Part shown: positions 21,533-33,058 of the stretch, piece after piece
How the letters are laid out: each line of letters begins with the position of its first letter
Numbering within the stretch: the first letter of the stretch is position 1
Source of the DNA: Prosapia bicincta
Lineage: Eukaryota > Arthropoda > Insecta > Hemiptera > Cercopidae
Assembly: GCA_036971475.1 (NCBI GenBank)
Contig: JBAIZL010000005.1
Coordinates: 174,355,386-174,419,385, forward strand
Reading direction: 5' to 3'
DNA length: 64,000 bases
Notes under the pieces: generated by a model
The model's database searches: none
What the model was told of the DNA's origin: nothing
The model's input: the letters and a program-made list of their open reading frames with translations, nothing else
Program-made: the position numbers and the translations under genes

Positions 21533-21815
21533 TGAACATTTCTTGGAATTCCGATTCATTTCCTCTACATACCCTATTGATATTAACATTTTCGGAAGTC
21601 CAACCCATTTCCTTTGTCTATAGAATTAAAATATATAACCATATCTTGGAAGTCCGACTCATTTCCTTTCAATACCGTATTAATATAAACATTTCTTGGA
21701 AGCCCGACTCATTTCCTTTGCATATCGTATTGATTTAAACATTTCTTGGAAGCCTGGCTCATTGCCTTTGTATACCGTATGGCTATAAACATTTCTTGGA
21801 AGCCCGATTCATCAT
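21533..21815 (+). repeat. 50-bp tandem repeat, about 5.7 copies
   Basis: The unit contains ACATTTCTTGGAAGCCCGAC then TCATTTCCTTTG, and repeats every ~50 bp with 70-90% identity. The last copies are most alike. An open frame across it (21532-21738) is a product of the repeat. Confidence 0.85.
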
Positions 21816-21819
21816 TTTC

Positions 21820-24120
21820 TTTTAATTGTATAATATATGCTCAAATAGAAATAGTGTTGAATTTAACAGAAGCTAAAAATCAGGACTCGGAATTTCGAGA
21901 CGAATGTATCTGGTAGTTGGAAACCAAAACATATTTTATGACTTTTCATGAATACTTGATTTTTACAGGATTTTTGTGGAATAGAAATATTCTTTTAATT
22001 GTCTGACTAACAACGTTTTCCATCACATTATAAAATTTTATATTTACTACACTTATTCATATACTAGCCTGTAACACATTATTATAAAACTCATATGAAC
22101 AACCAAATACATATTTGATAATTTATACGAAAAAAAATATATAACCATCAGTATTTATCATGAATATATTACATATATTACAAATATGTTATATATATTT
22201 GTCAATTTGAAGCTTCAATCTTACTAAAAGTTAAGTTTAAACAAACATTTGTCTATTGATTGAAATTTTTAATAAAGTTCAAATCATAATCAATTTTTAA
22301 TTTTTAAATTGATCATATTACATCTTTTGTAATTAAATTTCAATCATTTTTATTTTATCTACTAACAAATTAACGATATTTTTTTTTGTAAAGAAATGAC
22401 CTTTTTTGGTCAGAAACAGCATTTTTCCTCAATTGTATGATTTATTTATGAATTTAAATACACTTAGATTTAATTTAACTGAAAATAACAAACATTATAT
22501 TTATATTTAATATTCATTCATGTATTATAAAAGACATTCTTAAATTTCATTCATTTTTACTATCTTCTGGATAACGATTTACATTTAATCTGACTAGTAT
22601 CCTAACTGAACTAAAATTTCATTTCCATGTCTTATGGTGAATAAAAACGTTATATAATATTAAAATAACTTCTTACTTATCTTTGTACATAAAATCGTAA
22701 TAATTGCTTCCATAGACAAATATTTTTTTTTAACTAATAAACTTACGTTTAGACAGATTTTTATTAGTTTCAAAATTTTATATTTCTTTTTTAAAAAACT
22801 AAGTTATAGGTTTTAACATATTTTAGTTTTTTTTAATTTTCTATAAAAATAATTTTATATTTTTAATAATTTGTAATAATTCTAGATAAAGCAAATTCCT
22901 GGTGATCTTGAAATTAAAACAAAAATGTTTATATTTTCTGATATATTTACACAAATATTTATTATTAAAACAGTTAGGAGCTACTGAACTTGCCTTTTTG
23001 GTAAAATGTTTCCATACTGGTCGCTTGATTTTTCGTGTCTATACGCTCTCCTTCCAAACGGCTGCTACCATGATTGGATGTAGATACGCATGGCCATGAT
23101 GCGGATGTGAAACCCCTCACTGGCGAAAACCATGAAACATTCAGAATTCTCAGGCGTATTTTTACTTTTTTACATATATTAAGACCGATATAAGTTACTT
23201 TTTTGTAAAAAACCTCTAATACTCTGGCAATTCTGACACAAGGAAACATTTAAGGGGAATTTAATTAGAAACATATCCTACTATCCTCATATATGATTTT
23301 GTGACGAACGATAGATGTTACGTCTAAGCCGTCACATGACTCACTTGAAACCACTTTAAATAGAAGAAGCCCCGATATATTTTCATCATGGAGTTTTATC
23401 GTTTTACAAAGTCGGATGGAACGTTTTCTTCTACAACCACTAAAAATGTCTTTAAACTTTGTACATTAAAGTTATAGCCTAGCTGGTGAACCCAGTCTTT
23501 CTATCGAAATTTGTTCCTCCCAACTATCTGGCTATTATCTTTACACTAGAATTATATCGAAATGCATGAATTTCTGATATTGTTTTAACTAGGTATTAGA
23601 TTGAAAAACTTTCAATTGTTTTGAAAACCATTCTATTGTTTTCATTTAATGTTATTTAAAATTAAATGTCATTCTTATCTCTATGACTATTTTCTTTTTG
23701 CCTTTTTCTTTTTATGTGCCTTTCACACTTTACAATATACTTTAATTTTTATTGTTTGGTTTACCTTACATCACTTTCTTTTACTTATCTTTTTTAAAAC
23801 TTTTTACGTCATGAATATATTTGAATACAATTTATAATTTTCTATTCCTGGCTCTATGGGTTCTTAATTACACTTCATTATTACTCTATTCTTTTAAATT
23901 ATTACATTGTTTTTTATAATAATATTTTCAATTATTTTAATATTCATTTTTAATTTTTCAATTCCTGCTATTAGCTTACACTCACCCTCATTTATGTATC
24001 ATGCTCCAATTTTCAATCGTTAAGAAAATACCTTTTACTCATCCACTCAGGTTCAAATATATGTTTTTAAACCTGTAGTGGATGACTCTAGATGTTGTTA
24101 CAGTTTTTTTTAATAATAAT
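21820..24120. other. Unassigned AT-rich DNA
   Basis: Two overlapping chance-like open frames at 22902-23249 lie in a short, less AT-rich patch. No domain is seen. Nothing else recognised. Confidence 0.45.
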
Positions 24121-24149
24121 TATATATATATTTATATATATATATAAAA

Positions 24150-24194
<45 letters not shown>
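24121..24194. repeat. (TA)n microsatellite, interrupted
   Basis: TA tracts interrupted by ATAAAATTATTTA, bordering the PLE copy to the right. Confidence 0.9.
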
Positions 24195-24201
<7 letters not shown>

Positions 24202-24244
24202 ACGACACGTTCATAAACAAGAATATTTTTATTCTTAATCCATT

Positions 24245-24281
24245 GAAGCTTTTTGCTGACTGGCAGTATCAGCATTATCAA
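24245..24281 (-). ncRNA. Hammerhead-like motif, family B variant
   Basis: Minus strand: UUGAUAA at the core (24281-24275), extra U, stem II GCUGAU/GUCAGC, AAA instead of GAA, AAGCUU, C. Core positions 3 and 8 are U and A, keeping a potential pair. G12 is replaced by A, which should abolish activity. Confidence 0.45.
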
Positions 24282-24409
24282 AATTTTCAAAGTACCTTAT
24301 AGTTCTATGACTACATCTGGACTGTTCATATAATCGTACTATGCTCAAAATATTAGTTATTCTTATCTTATCTGCTTCATTAAAGAACCTTCAATAATCT
24401 GTATTTACA

Positions 24410-24634
24410 TTAGTCTTTTATTCTTAAGATTTCATTGAATACGCTAAAAATAGTATTATGTTTAGACTTTATTTGTAGTTGCTCCACAATAAGTGTATGT
24501 TTAATATTATTTTTATATATTTCTAAATTCTCAATGATATTCATTCTTAAACCTTTTTGAGCATGTTTAATTAACTTCATATTATGTATCTCTGGGAAAT
24601 CATGTTTATTATATATACAACGTGTTGCTAAATT

Positions 24635-24687
<53 letters not shown>

Positions 24688-24838
24688 GTTTTTCATATGC
24701 ATTTAAATGTTCTTTATATCTTTCTTTTATTTTATTTTTAGTATGTCCTACATAATATTTTAGACACATTGTACATTTTAGACTATAAATACTGCTTACA
24801 TTCAACTTATTTAATTTAATATTTGTATTTATTATACA
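24410..24838 (-). pseudogene. PLE GIY-YIG endonuclease with Ile-Tyr expansion, copy 4
   Basis: Minus-strand open frame with SSIYSLKCTMCLKYYVGHT (GIY changed to SIY, YVG kept) and KERYKEHLNAYEKHN. An (IY)n run coded by (TA)n at 24638-24685 follows, then ATRCIYNKHDFPEIHNM and MNIIENLEIYKNNIKHT with the conserved Glu, ending near 24410. The frame is open throughout, including the repeat, although the domain is split by it. The part upstream of ~24838 belongs to a different flank, so the RT is missing. Confidence 0.85.
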
Positions 24839-24893
24839 AACAAGAAAAAGAAATTCATCCAAGGATGACAATTTATACATATCTATCTATCTA

Positions 24894-24896
<3 letters not shown>

Positions 24897-24940
<44 letters not shown>
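24897..24940. repeat. (CTAT)n-(TA)n microsatellite
   Basis: Short CTAT run followed by about 22 TA units, next to a fold-back. Confidence 0.9.
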
Positions 24941-24944
<4 letters not shown>

Positions 24945-25046
24945 AACTAAGTCAAAATACAAATACAAGAATTATAATTGAATTTACAATTCAAGAATTG
25001 TAAATTGAATTATAATTGTTGTATTTGTATTTTGACTTAGTTCTTT
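24941..25046. repeat. Collapsed palindrome, hammerhead pair lost
   Basis: The outer arms (AAAGAACTAAGTC ... ACAATTC) are the same as those of 4257-4476, but the centre from the stem I position of one motif to that of the other is missing. A bare ~50-bp-arm palindrome remains. The flanking words beyond 25046 (ATTAATACACAAGAA) also match those after 4476. This is a direct deletion derivative of that element type. Confidence 0.75.
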
Positions 25047-25073
25047 ATTAATACACAAGAAAACATATTGCGA

Positions 25074-25077
<4 letters not shown>

Positions 25078-25135
<58 letters not shown>
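25078..25135. repeat. (TA)n microsatellite
   Basis: About 28 TA units right of the collapsed palindrome. Confidence 0.95.
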
Positions 25136-25138
<3 letters not shown>

Positions 25139-26705
25139 AATTAAAATATTTCAAAAACAAGAATACAAATTTATAAAGAACCATTGCTGCAATAGTAAAA
25201 ATAAAAGCAGTTAAAGTTTTTGAATAAAAGCCAATTCAAGGTTTCTCACCTGAAACTGATGATAATGTCCTGTTTTACCAAGTGTAAAATAAAAATAGTT
25301 TTTAAATGGCCGGGTCTATCCCTAACTAGTCTTACCATAAGTGATAGCATAAAGGTATATCGCTAGTGAACTCGTATGTATTTAATTAAAGGAATAACTA
25401 CCTGGTCCCAAAGATTGGAATAGTTTCTGAAATGGATTAAATACAATTAACAGTAAACACAATTTATTTATTGAAACCCTTCATTGTAGTACTAAACCAA
25501 ATATCGCCGGTTTGATCCTCATTAGCGTCAATGATATTTAAGTGCTTTGTCGCTCCCAGATTGACACCACTTTCGAGAATATTAGTATATATTAGGCCTG
25601 TAGTAATAATAGGCATTTGATGTTCAGCATTGATTTGTATCCCTTCTTTGTGCTCAGAATAGCTTGTACGAGCGTTTAAGGAATGTCTCTCCAATCGTGT
25701 CAAAACATATGTTGTTAATTAATTAACACCAAACTCCTACACAATAACAAATTTACTTTCTTATAAGCTTTTCAATCACAAAGTTATCATTATGAATGAT
25801 GAAGAAAAATTCTAAAAAGGTTAAAGATACAGTCAGTCAGAGAAGGAGTGATCGATGCACCCCGTGGATTTACAGCGTCTATCTTGTGGCACTTACGGGT
25901 AGTAATATGGAGATCAGGGCTTTTGATATTACCCTTAGGATTAGAGAGGGGCATTTACTGTGAGGGAGGATGTTTATTTGGGTAGGATATTTAACGTTTT
26001 TTGCTGAGGCGGGTTCTAAGGTCACGTCCGATTTTATGCTATGAACGTTGCCACGCCACACATTCTACTACCAATATAACAACGCAAGTTATAACAAAAT
26101 AGAATTGATAACAGGATCTAATTTATTGTTTACAATTATAAATTTGTATTTATTAATAAATAAAGTATCCCATGCGTTCATTTCATTAAATCTAATAACA
26201 TTTTGGTAGATTAGGATAATGGTTTCTTCTTTATAAAAAACATGACTTTAAAACAATTTGTAAAGTGTAGTTATTGTTCTCCTTTATTTAAAAATTTTCA
26301 AAGCTTGGAGAAATTGTCAACTCTTTATTATTTTCCCCCTGTTACAATGTTATTATTTTCCCTCTGTTACGATGTGTTTGCAAATATATATTAGGTGTGG
26401 AAAGGCAATTATTACAGAATTTATTATCAGTCATTTTTATTTAGCTCTGTCTCTGCACTATTTTGTGCAAAATGTTTTGATTATATTTTTGAACGATATT
26501 TTTTAACACAACGGGTACCAAAATTCCAATCTACTATTTTTAATGAGATATGTGAAGACATTGCGAACATTTTATTTTAAAATTCCACCTTTCAACTCTC
26601 TGCCAAGTATTTATGGGAACAAAATCTAATATAATAAATTATAAAGACGCGAGCGTTAAATTCACTCAGATGACGTCGGTTTTAGACTTTATTTTTACGT
26701 TTAGA
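25136..26705. other. Unassigned DNA with an unrecognised 79-codon frame
   Basis: A minus-strand frame at 25464-25703 has a balanced, protein-like composition (SEHKEGIQINAEHQ and similar) and less AT-rich codons than its surroundings. I do not recognise it, and it may be a decayed mobile-element piece. The rest shows nothing. Confidence 0.35.
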
Positions 26706-26709
26706 GCTT

Positions 26710-26723
26710 GTTACCATGGTAAC
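26710..26723. promoter_or_regulatory. Palindromic X-box (RFX site)
   Basis: GTTACCATGGTAAC is a perfect, symmetrical match to the X-box bound by RFX factors. In animals these sites sit upstream of ciliary genes. A CRE-like TGACGTCG lies 38 bp to the left. No gene start is identified beside it. Confidence 0.5.
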
Positions 26724-27324
26724 AAAACTATTCTGGGGCATAACTCTGGTTTTTATATCTAGAACAGAAAACGTAAATGACCCCTCGTAATCGCAAGTAT
26801 CTTCAAATTACGATACTTTTATTAAAACAGCAAAATAAGCAGGTTTTTACACTTTCTAGTTACTTTACCCTTTAACTGAACGAAATTTTCTCTACTGAAC
26901 AGAGTATGTTGCAATTGATCAACAAGATAAATGCCTATTTTTTTTGTTTTAAACATAATAAAGCTTAAGTAAAACCATATAAACAACTTGCGGTTTATTT
27001 TGGTTCAATAAATATTAAATATTTGTTCGAAATTCAAACTTAACAAGGAAAAATACGAATTGTGTTCTCCCATATAAGGTTTCAAACTTTCATTACCATA
27101 AAATTTCTACAATTATATATTTCTACCTTTTTTGAAATATCCTGTTTCTAAGGTAATATAATAGAAAATTTTCAACTCCTGATGAGATATCAATATTCAA
27201 ATCGAAACCTAGTACAAAGTTTTAAAACTAATATTAAAAAAATTAAAACCCAATAACCAAAAATAAATTATTTACTATAACATTACTTTACTTTACTTAT
27301 TTACTATAACACCTAGTATACATT

Positions 27325-27800
27325 TCGGTTACAAGGTAATCATCTTTAAAAGTTGTCTTTAAAACTAATTTACAAAACTTCTTAAATAAATAACGATCTC
27401 GCCCAATCACGTATGAACACGATACGAACGTCAACCATCAAATTGGCGGGGCTAGAAAACAATAATTAAGTATTGAAAACACAATACCTTCAAAAACTAA
27501 ACAATTAAAAAAAAACTAAACATTAAATTACAAAATGTTAAGCATATAACCTACATACTTTATCATTAACTAATTAAATTTACAATGGTAAAATAAGGGT
27601 TAGCCTTTTTATCACTATTCATTATATTACTATTTTTTTTTTATATATGAAAATACGAAAACATTGAAGAAAATAATAACTTGGAGCAATTTTTGTGTAT
27701 TTTTTAATTACAAAAAAATAAAATCTTTTAAATCACAAACACATTTTATTTATATTTTGTTATGTATTTCGGTTACAAAGCAATCTTCTTCAGAGAAAAT
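27325..27800 (-). repeat. Two decayed hammerhead-like ends, family F
   Basis: 27762-27796 reads on the minus strand CUGAAGA, A, a weak stem GAUUG/UAACC, GAAAUAC. 27325-27362 has the related UAAAGAUGAUUACC ... GUAACCGAAAUGUAU. Both carry the phrase TTTCGGTTACAA on the plus strand, so they are copies of one family. Stems are imperfect. Confidence 0.4.
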
Positions 27801-28900
27801 TACAATGTACTTCAAGACATAAATAAAAAGTTTTCGGGGGGGATTTATTTATTTATAATTTAACAGGCTTCTGACATTTACATTTTTAACTTATTTAATA
27901 TTCTTTTAACCTAAATTTTAGTTCTTATCTGTTATGAGTTCCACTACACTTCTGGCTATTGGGTTTTCCTTTTTGTATTACGTAATTCATATCCTACATT
28001 TGCTCAGCAGAATAATTAATTAAAGTATGTTTTCATGTTGTTAGGCTTTTAGTGTTTGGCTAATAAGAACAAACTCACAGCGGTAAATATTTAAAGAGTT
28101 CGCTCAAAACTTCACTAAATAAACTAGTGTGTAGTGGGATTTTAAGTTAACTCTTTTAATATTCAACATTTTATGTTTACATGCTTTACATTGCCTAAAT
28201 TGGTAATAATCAGCCTAATCTGAGTTAATAATATATATTTAAGTTTGTTGTGATTTCGATAGGTGACTTGAAAGTCTCTTTGTCAAGGATATTATGGTAA
28301 GTAACCTAATGCATTAACGGTCATGTACTCTAACATTCTGTTATGTAAAGAAGTCCCTTTCATATCGTCATATCTCTTTAGTAAAGGTAATACAGAAACA
28401 TAAGTTTTGCATAACGGATTCTGTTCCTATTGAACAGCTCTTGACAATTCTCGTGATAACTGAATCTTTACTGTTTAACCAGTAACCCTCTATGTTTGGC
28501 CTTGTTCGAATTATTTACCAACCGCTTTTAAAACTGAAGACTGCATTGATGTAGATTAAATCGCTCCAAAACAAATTGATTACACACAATTGATAACTTA
28601 AATTTTATTTTTAATAACAGTAATTACTTTGTGAGTAATTTTAAAATATATATCACTCCGAACTATCTTTAAGCTTTCTTGTAACGGTTATATACTAATA
28701 ACGTAACTTTAACATGCTAGTTGAGACCAGATGGAACACAGTATTGCAGCACTGTACACTACTATTAAAGCAGGCGTAAATTATGCAGCCTAATATACAT
28801 GTTACAAGCAAAGCTTTCCGAGTTGCCTACCTTGAGCCTGATATATGCTAAACTAAATCTGATGCAATACAATAACGTTTTTATGGTTTTTGTAGAATTA
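27801..28900. other. Unassigned AT-rich DNA
   Basis: Nothing recognised. Confidence 0.45.
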
Positions 28901-28907
28901 TTATAGT

Positions 28908-29140
28908 ATATATATATATATATATATTATATAAATTAATTTAAAGGTATCACTCAGTTTAAATAGTTTTATAATATTGTGGTAAGATGCATTTATAATG
29001 TAGCTAAATTTTATAATGGTCAGAGAATTGATCATATTTTCTAGTATTTGAAGTGTTTGTTCAATGGGTACATTAGTGTATAGGTTTTTTATGTTGAATG
29101 GTGGAGTTGTGCCGTACATGGATGTCTTTAATTTTGTGAA
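28908..29140 (-). pseudogene. PLE reverse transcriptase scrap (motif A region)
   Basis: The minus strand contains FNIKNLYTNVPIEQTLQILE, the PLE reverse transcriptase motif around the first catalytic Asp (usually FDxxxLYTNVP). Here Asp is Asn. The reading then decays and stops at a (TA)n tract at 28908-28928. Only about 50 residues of RT similarity remain. Confidence 0.75.
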
Positions 29141-29559
29141 AATCAAAAACCACTGATATCATCATACATAACACCCATAATCCCCCCTCACAACCCAAAC
29201 ACACTACATTTAATCATATGTTACACCGCTCAAAAAGACTATGATGAAGAACTTAGTACAATAATACATTGATCAAAAAAACAGCTACAAACATACACTT
29301 ATTTATAGCATACTCAAGAAAATTATACTAAGCAACATCATTAAACAGTCACAAAAAAAACAATAATTACATGTCCACTTACCACAATAAACTAACACAC
29401 AAAATTGGTTCCCCCCTCATTTCAAATTTTCTGTGTTACATAAAGTTCAACAGTAACCGATTTCAATCAAGTTTAAAAACAGTATAACTTATGAAAGGAA
29501 CTTGAATAAAATTTTAACTACATAAAAAAACTAAATAACCTTATTTTTTTAAAATAAAT

Positions 29560-29615
<56 letters not shown>

Positions 29616-30399
29616 AAGATACACTAATTGATAGAAAAATTATACTGTTTTAGTTCGTTTTTTTAACTTTAAAGAAATACTTTGAAATACATAAGATAGT
29701 GTAATTATATTAGACTTATAATTGGACTTATTTTGCAATTATTAAAATAAGCACATTTCATTACATAAATGAGTAATATTTCATTACTGTATATAATTTA
29801 TTTCTCCATATAGCCTATGTACTGTACATAACTTCAAATAAAATATTTTTAATGCCGTTAGTAAAACTACTGGCACAGGGTTAGAGTTTCAGTCCAACCT
29901 ATTATGACTGATCTAGTTATTTACTCTCATTTTTTTTATTAACCTGTTTTTTTTTATTTTTAAATGCTAAAATATTTGCATAAAATTCAAGAAGTTTGTA
30001 TAAACTGTAAATTCAATTACTACCTTGACTAAGTTTGTAAATTTACCCTACGTTGTCTCTACGATTTCAAAACTATTTTTACGATCCCTCACAGCATGGT
30101 GGAAGGTATACGGGCAACAAGCCTCCAAGAGTTTGGATCGAGTTTTTAAATGAAATACTAAATTGTACCAGTTCTTAGCTTAAACAAACTGAACTTGACC
30201 ATAATTTTAAACATAATTTATCATTAAAATTATTCCTTTTATACCACTAGAATTAGGCTAAAGCTGCCTTACTTAGGTTATGCGGTATTCATGCTAATTG
30301 TGGCAGCACTGTAATTCTTTTCCGAATTATAATACCCTAAGGCTTTACACTAAGTACTCATTTTTTTTCTTTCTGTGTAGACCTGGATGCTTAAAACTT
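29141..30399. other. Unassigned DNA with a (GT)n-(GA)n tract
   Basis: A GT run followed by a GA run at 29561-29606. Otherwise nothing recognised. Confidence 0.5.
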
Positions 30400-30455
30400 T
30401 TTTGATGCTACCGAGGATCAAACCCAGGACCAAGACATTAGTCCACTTAGATACC
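30400..30455 (-). mobile_element. tRNA-derived SINE head (RNA polymerase III boxes)
   Basis: The minus strand has TATCTAAGTGG (A-box-like) and, 18 bp further, GGTTTGATCCT, matching the B box GGTTCRANYCY at all but one position. The spacing is shorter than in a tRNA, so part of the anticodon arm is lost. No tail or target duplication identified. Confidence 0.4.
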
Positions 30456-31457
30456 TACATTAAAAATTAATTATTTGTGTAATATAGTATGATACTATTA
30501 AACGGAGTTAAAGTACGATTGAAAAGGGAAATAGATCCTATTACCAGGACTACTGCCTGACCAAATAAAAAATGTGCGCGGAGTATATGTGAACTGATTC
30601 TACAATGCTGCTGGTATTCGCCTCTTCGGCCACAATATTTAGTCGGTCGATTAATAGTATAGCTTAAAACATAGGTATACATCTTACAAACTGCGCTTCT
30701 CTAAATGCCTCTACAAAAAGGATTCCAAATATTGGCGATCAGAAACGGACTTAAGGAAGGGCTTTGGGGCAAAACAATGTGGAAAAGTGGAAATTTTTAA
30801 TATGTAAAATAACACTATAAATGTAAAATATAATGTCATTTTTTTGCATTGTAGTATTGGTCCCTATTTTAAATCTAGCTATTAATTAGTAAAATATGTT
30901 TAAAAACCCATATTAATCACTATAATGCCATACTATAAACATTAATAAATACACCCTCCCAATGCAATAAATATGTGGTTTCTACTGGAACTATATGGCA
31001 CATGAGGCTATTTAATAATTGTGTAATGTCACCGAGTAAGCCTATAACTATTTCCCTCAGATAGAAGACTCTTAGAGTTTATACTATAGCTTCCATAACA
31101 TGTTTCCTATATATTATCCAGGCGGGAAACTTCCCATCTCCCCACCCACCAGCTTCCCTCAAGTTTATAAGTTGTTCGATTAACTACACATGAATTTCCA
31201 AATATATTAACTACGTCATTGTAAATTTTAAAAGAAATGTTGTCAAAATATTCTATAACAGCTGATTATTTTGTACATCTGATATTATTTTATTCAATCT
31301 CTTTGCAGTTTTATTCATGATCAAATTTTGAAATAAAACCCTATGTTACTTCAAAACTTTTAATATTATTTTGTATATATAATTTTCAACTTCAGAAATT
31401 ATCATAAAAGGTTTGACTCGGGCTTGATGAAAACTAAATGTTATGGGTGTTGAGCGA
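30456..31457. other. Unassigned DNA
   Basis: Nothing recognised. Confidence 0.45.
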
Positions 31458-31525
31458 CGTTGGTTTAAAGATCAACCCCGCGTTTGTTCTATAGACCCCT
31501 GAAAGAGCAACCGACTGAGCAATCA
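31458..31525 (-). mobile_element. Possible tRNA-like SINE head
   Basis: The minus strand has TTGCTCAGTCGG (A box, one mismatch) and about 33 bp downstream GGTTGATCTTT (weak B box). The spacing is tRNA-like. It could be a decayed tRNA pseudogene or a SINE. Confidence 0.35.
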
Positions 31526-32564
31526 TGAAGGGGCACATAGAGATGGAGGACATGAAGGGAATGGGTAAGACATTAGCCTACTTGGACGAGAGATTTCACC
31601 GCCGGCGCCGAACGTAGCACCTACTAGAACGTCACAGTCTCGCTCCACCACTGTTTACGTTGTCTGTCTTATTACTTAAATCATCGTATTTTCGACGGAT
31701 TATAATCAACTGCGATTCTATTTGGCGTGTTTGCCAAAAATAAATTCTTTCTTTTCATGTCTCCAAGTTTCAAACACAAGAATATTTTCCCATATGTTAC
31801 GTCGAGATGTGCATCCATTTCCATTGGTTTACATAGTATTCTTACGTCACGACCTAAAGTAGGTAAAGGCCAATCCCACTACCTGGCCGAAACAATCAGA
31901 TGTACGGAAAACCTGGCCGTTAGTCTCTGGTTGCAGTACTGTCTAGTCTTATGGGCTGTAAGACCAGACCAGGTCTTATGGACTGTAAGATTAGCCCAGA
32001 TCTTACAGTAATTAGATTGGGTTGGGTTAGGATAGGTTAGATATATAAGGACCGTATCAACAAACCCCTCCTCGTCTCGAGAAGGCGAGTCACCCGTTTC
32101 AGGGGTCACGAATTTGAGATAGGGATGTAGATTCGACTGCTGGATTCCAGATAAGCCTTAATATTTAAACTGTCTTTGTGTTCTTGAGACGATGGGACAA
32201 GAGGCCAGCTTCATCTTGGTGTCGTTCGTCCACTTTCTTCAGTTTCATCATCTTTTATACTTCCTCAAAGCTTTTATAGACACACTGACGCTACCATGAG
32301 ATCGTTACATTCTTTCCTTAGTCCTAATTAATTCCATCTACACGCCCTTTTGTTTATCAACCAAGAGGATCTAACGAAGACTAACTGTATGACTCCAATA
32401 AAGAGTAAGTCTACTTCAGGTACATGACTCTGCACACATAATGAGAATCCTGCATATACCCTGTGCCACGATGTTCTATGCCCATTCCTTGTTTATCCTC
32501 TAACGGTAATATCCATCCTCGCAATCACCTTAAGACAATGAAGTTAAAGCAAATAATATATATA
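31526..32564. other. Unassigned, less AT-rich DNA
   Basis: GC content is higher than average at 31560-32110. No frame is convincing. A stretch at about 32370-32430 (TGACTCCAATAAAGAGTA and following) resembles 49813-49860, suggesting a dispersed repeat. Confidence 0.4.
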
Positions 32565-33058
32565 ACTAAATAATACTTAACTAAATGAACTAATACATAA
32601 GGGCTTACTTGCTGACGCGTTTCGAATCAATCGTTCCTTTCTCGAAGCAAAGCTTCTACTGTCGGCGTCCCGCATGGTATAAAGGTTGTCAGTATGAGAT
32701 TTTTGAGTGTAGTGGGGGTACGTTATGTTGGTTTACTATGTAATAGAACAGGGTGTTGGCTTTAAAGTGTTAGTGGTCTTTTAATATGTTTTCTTTATCT
32801 GTTGCATAGTGTTTGTATATTTCGTATTTTTTTAAAGTATTGAAGAAAATGAGGAGGGCAGTTTTGTATATCTTGAGTTTCGTCCGTCGATAGAAGTTAA
32901 TGACAACGACCGTTGGTCGTTATTAAAGTTGCTTGTTGTAATCATCTTGAATTCACTGATTAAACTATAATTAAATATTGCTTAATTAATGAAACGCGTC
33001 AGCAAGTAAGCCCTTATGTATTCACTTAGCTACGTATTATTTAATTATAGCTTAGTCA
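32565..33058. repeat. Fold-back element, family E
   Basis: Arms at 32565-32623 and 32991-33050 are reverse complements (ATACATAAGGGCTTACTTGC and so on). A second, nested inversion (32930-32985 against 33035-33085, TCTTGAATTCACTGA) surrounds the right arm. The left arm ends in a hammerhead-like motif. The ~370-bp interior has no recognised coding. Confidence 0.6.
32608..32652 (-). ncRNA. Hammerhead-like motif, family E, diverged core
   Basis: Minus strand: stem I CUUUGCU pairs with AGCAAG, the core position reads UCGAGAA, one extra A, stem II GGAAC/GAUUC with one mismatch, GAA, palindrome ACGCGU, C at the cleavage position. Stem I pairing is excellent. The core departs from CUGANGA at positions 3, 4 and 8, so activity is unlikely as written. 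Confidence 0.4.

Larger units (their letters stand above)
24200..24841 (-). mobile_element. 5'-truncated PLE, copy 4
   Basis: Minus strand: truncated GIY-YIG reading from about 24838 to 24410, a short 3' untranslated region, then a family B hammerhead-like end at 24245-24281, TTAAGAATAAAAATATTC, and (TA)n. It is the only copy here with a family B end in the natural position downstream of its own coding region. Confidence 0.8.

Noticed and set aside
25249..25290. CTGATGATAATGTCC as another hammerhead
   Set aside because: CUGAUGA is present, but there is no GAA plus stem partner downstream.
27179..27215. CTGATGAG ... ATCGAAACC as a hammerhead
   Set aside because: Stem II is only three pairs (GAU/AUC), there is no palindromic stem III with a matching stem I, and no sister copy in the window.
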